Positions 62,572-64,000 of a stretch of 64,000 bases of DNA are shown in pieces; position 1 is the stretch's first letter, and each line of letters begins with the position of its first letter. The notes under the pieces were generated by a model, which was not told the origin of the DNA, made no database searches, and was given only the letters and a program-made list of their open reading frames with translations. This DNA comes from Yoonia sp. R2331 (lineage in GTDB: Bacteria > Pseudomonadota > Alphaproteobacteria > Rhodobacterales > Rhodobacteraceae): NCBI RefSeq assembly GCF_041103235.1, contig NZ_JBGCUN010000001.1, positions 2,170,001 to 2,234,000 of the forward strand, given 5' to 3'. The translations under genes and the position numbers were made by a program.

Positions 62572-64000
62572 CTAGAGTGGAATATTGTCATGCTTTTTCC
62601 ACGGGTTCTGCAGCGACTTGCCGCGCAATGACGCAAACGCCCGGCAGACCCGCTTGCGGGTGGAATGGGGCATGATCACTTCGTCGATGAACCCTTTTTC
62701 GGCAGCCACAAAGGGATTGGCAAAGCGGTCTTCGTATTCCTGCGTCAGCGCCGCAATCTCATCGGGTGACTTGCCGCGGTGGATGATCTCTGTGGCCCCC
62801 TTGGCCCCCATCACCGCAATCTCGGCTGTGGGCCAAGCATAGTTGAAATCGCCCCGCAAATGCTTGGAGGCCATGACGTCATAAGCCCCGCCATAGGCCT
62901 TGCGGGTGATGACCGTGACCTTCGGCACTGTCGCCTCTCCATAAGCAAACAGCAGCTTCGCCCCGTGCTTGATCACACCGCCGTATTCCTGGGACGTACC
63001 GGGCAGGAAACCGGGCACATCGACCAGCGTCAGGATTGGGATCTCAAAGGCATCGCAGAACCGCACAAAACGCGCGGCCTTGCGGCTGCTGTCGATATCA
63101 AGACAGCCCGCCAACACCATCGGCTGATTGGCAACCACACCAACCGTGGACCCTTCCAGCCGGATAAACCCAGTGATGATGTTCTTGGCGTAGTCTTCCT
63201 GAATTTCGTAAAAATCGCCCTCATCCCCCAGCTTGAGGATCAATTCCTTCATGTCATAGGGGGTGTTGGCGTTGTCGGGGATCAATGTATCAAGGCTGTC
63301 CTCGATCCGGCCCGGATCATCAAAGAACGGGCGCACGGGTGGCTTGCTGCGGTTATTAAGCGGCAAAAGGTCCACAAGACGGCGCACCTCGGCCAAAGCC
63401 TCCACATCGTTTTCAAACGCGCCATCCGCGACCGAGGATTTCTTGGTGTGGGTGCTGGCCCCGCCCAGTTCTTCGGCTGTCACCACTTCGTTGGTGACGG
63501 TTTTCACCACATCGGGGCCGGTCACAAACATGTAAGAGCTGTCTTTGACCATGAAGATAAAGTCCGTCATCGCGGGGCTATAGACAGCACCACCGGCACA
63601 AGGCCCCATGATCACGGAAATCTGCGGCACCACGCCAGAGGCCATGATGTTGCGCTGGAACACCTCGGCATAGCCTGCAAGGCTGGCGACACCTTCCTGA
63701 ATGCGCGCGCCGCCGCTGTCGTTCAACCCGATGACCGGCGCGCCGTTCTGCATCGCCATATCCATGATCTTGCAGATTTTTTGGGCGTGAGTTTCCGACA
63801 AAGAGCCACCAAAGACGGTGAAGTCCTGCGAAAAGACATAGACCATGCGACCATTGATCGTGCCCCAGCCGGTCACGACCCCGTCACCCGGCGGGCGCTG
63901 GTCCTGCATCCCGAAGTCGGTGCAACGGTGCGCGACAAAGGTGTCAAACTCTTCAAAGCTGCCTTCGTCCAGCAAGAGCGAGATCCGTTCCCGCGCTGTC
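62572..64000 (-). CDS. pccB: Propionyl-CoA carboxylase beta subunit (5' end outside window)
   Basis: 475 residues are visible; about 35 N-terminal residues lie beyond the right edge, where the frame stays open (reading [17 protein letters not shown]). Carboxyltransferase motifs: [35 protein letters not shown] and [31 protein letters not shown]. It transfers carboxyl from biotin to propionyl-CoA, completing PccA. Length and pattern match PccB of related bacteria. A triple hairpin follows. Confidence 0.97.
   Translation of the reverse strand, partial: TARERISLLLDEGSFEEFDTFVAHRCTDFGMQDQRPPGDGVVTGWGTINGRMVYVFSQDFTVFGGSLSETHAQKICKIMDMAMQNGAPVIGLNDSGGARIQEGVASLAGYAEVFQRNIMASGVVPQISVIMGPCAGGAVYSPAMTDFIFMVKDSSYMFVTGPDVVKTVTNEVVTAEELGGASTHTKKSSVADGAFENDVEALAEVRRLVDLLPLNNRSKPPVRPFFDDPGRIEDSLDTLIPDNANTPYDMKELILKLGDEGDFYEIQEDYAKNIITGFIRLEGSTVGVVANQPMVLAGCLDIDSSRKAARFVRFCDAFEIPILTLVDVPGFLPGTSQEYGGVIKHGAKLLFAYGEATVPKVTVITRKAYGGAYDVMASKHLRGDFNYAWPTAEIAVMGAKGATEIIHRGKSPDEIAALTQEYEDRFANPFVAAEKGFIDEVIMPHSTRKRVCRAFASLRGKSLQNPWKKHDNIPL

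Overview
The window looks like a chromosomal segment of an alphaproteobacterium of the Rhodobacteraceae, probably the marine Roseobacter lineage. Support comes from high-GC coding sequence with strong G/C third-position bias, dense gene packing with many ATGA and TGATG overlaps, and typical lineage genes (flavin-dependent ThyX, HdaA, an LdtR-like MarR regulator next to SdhE, a single LolC/E-type permease, a PccB-PccA-methylmalonyl-CoA mutase block). I see no rRNA, tRNA or CRISPR array, no prophage and no intact insertion sequence.

Layout. 0-3 kb: a complete bufferin-type RiPP operon (four-cysteine DUF2282 precursor, MNIO/DUF692 enzyme, DUF2063 partner, DoxX membrane protein). 3-5 kb: ArsC/Spx-like protein, cold-shock protein and a decayed RAYT (REP-associated tyrosine transposase) gene that has a REPIN inside it. 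5-9 kb: exported protein, thyX, and a TbpB-like lipoprotein followed by a Slam outer-membrane translocator. 9-16 kb: gloA, two tandem DUF1194 VWA proteins, ldtR/sdhE/XRE cluster, aspartate aminotransferase, FkbM methyltransferase, MATE pump. 16-23 kb: NicO/DUF1007 metal transport pair, DUF2461, a tightly overlapping operon (SDR epimerase, GFA, 2OG-Fe oxygenase, unknown), exported hydrolase. 23-33 kb: a large orphan exported protein, parE, a peptidoglycan-hydrolase fusion, DUF3047, a third DUF1194, cytochrome c, DMT transporter, Ldh-type dehydrogenase. 33-42 kb: lolD/lolCE, then an accessory block (ECF42-like sigma factor with YCII partner, ThuA, DUF2937, a membrane protein/XRE module, DUF2306, methyltransferase), then proS. 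42-49 kb: fasciclin, TolB-like propeller, perM-hdaA-ppk1-ppx. 49-55 kb: nuclease, TerB/DnaJ protein, GNAT, VOC proteins and a large RTX protein with a glycine-rich region. 55-64 kb: methylmalonyl-CoA mutase, pccA, a series of small exported proteins, and pccB, cut by the window edge.

How genes work together. The buf operon makes a cysteine-modified copper-binding peptide. pccB/pccA/mcm convert propionyl-CoA to succinyl-CoA. perM-hdaA-ppk1-ppx groups replication-initiation control with polyphosphate turnover. Slam probably exports its neighbouring lipoprotein to the cell surface.

Two repeat systems run through the intergenic DNA. One is a REP family: hairpins with varying stems, each bounded by the tetranucleotide GTAG (CTAC on the other strand), several of which supply the stop codons of neighbouring genes. 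The other is arrays of two or three back-to-back perfect palindromes after genes. The strongest leads are the bufferin operon with its inter-cistronic hairpin, the REPIN-in-RAYT locus, the Slam/lipoprotein pair, the RTX/CSLREA protein, and several small exported ORFs that ordinary gene calling could miss.
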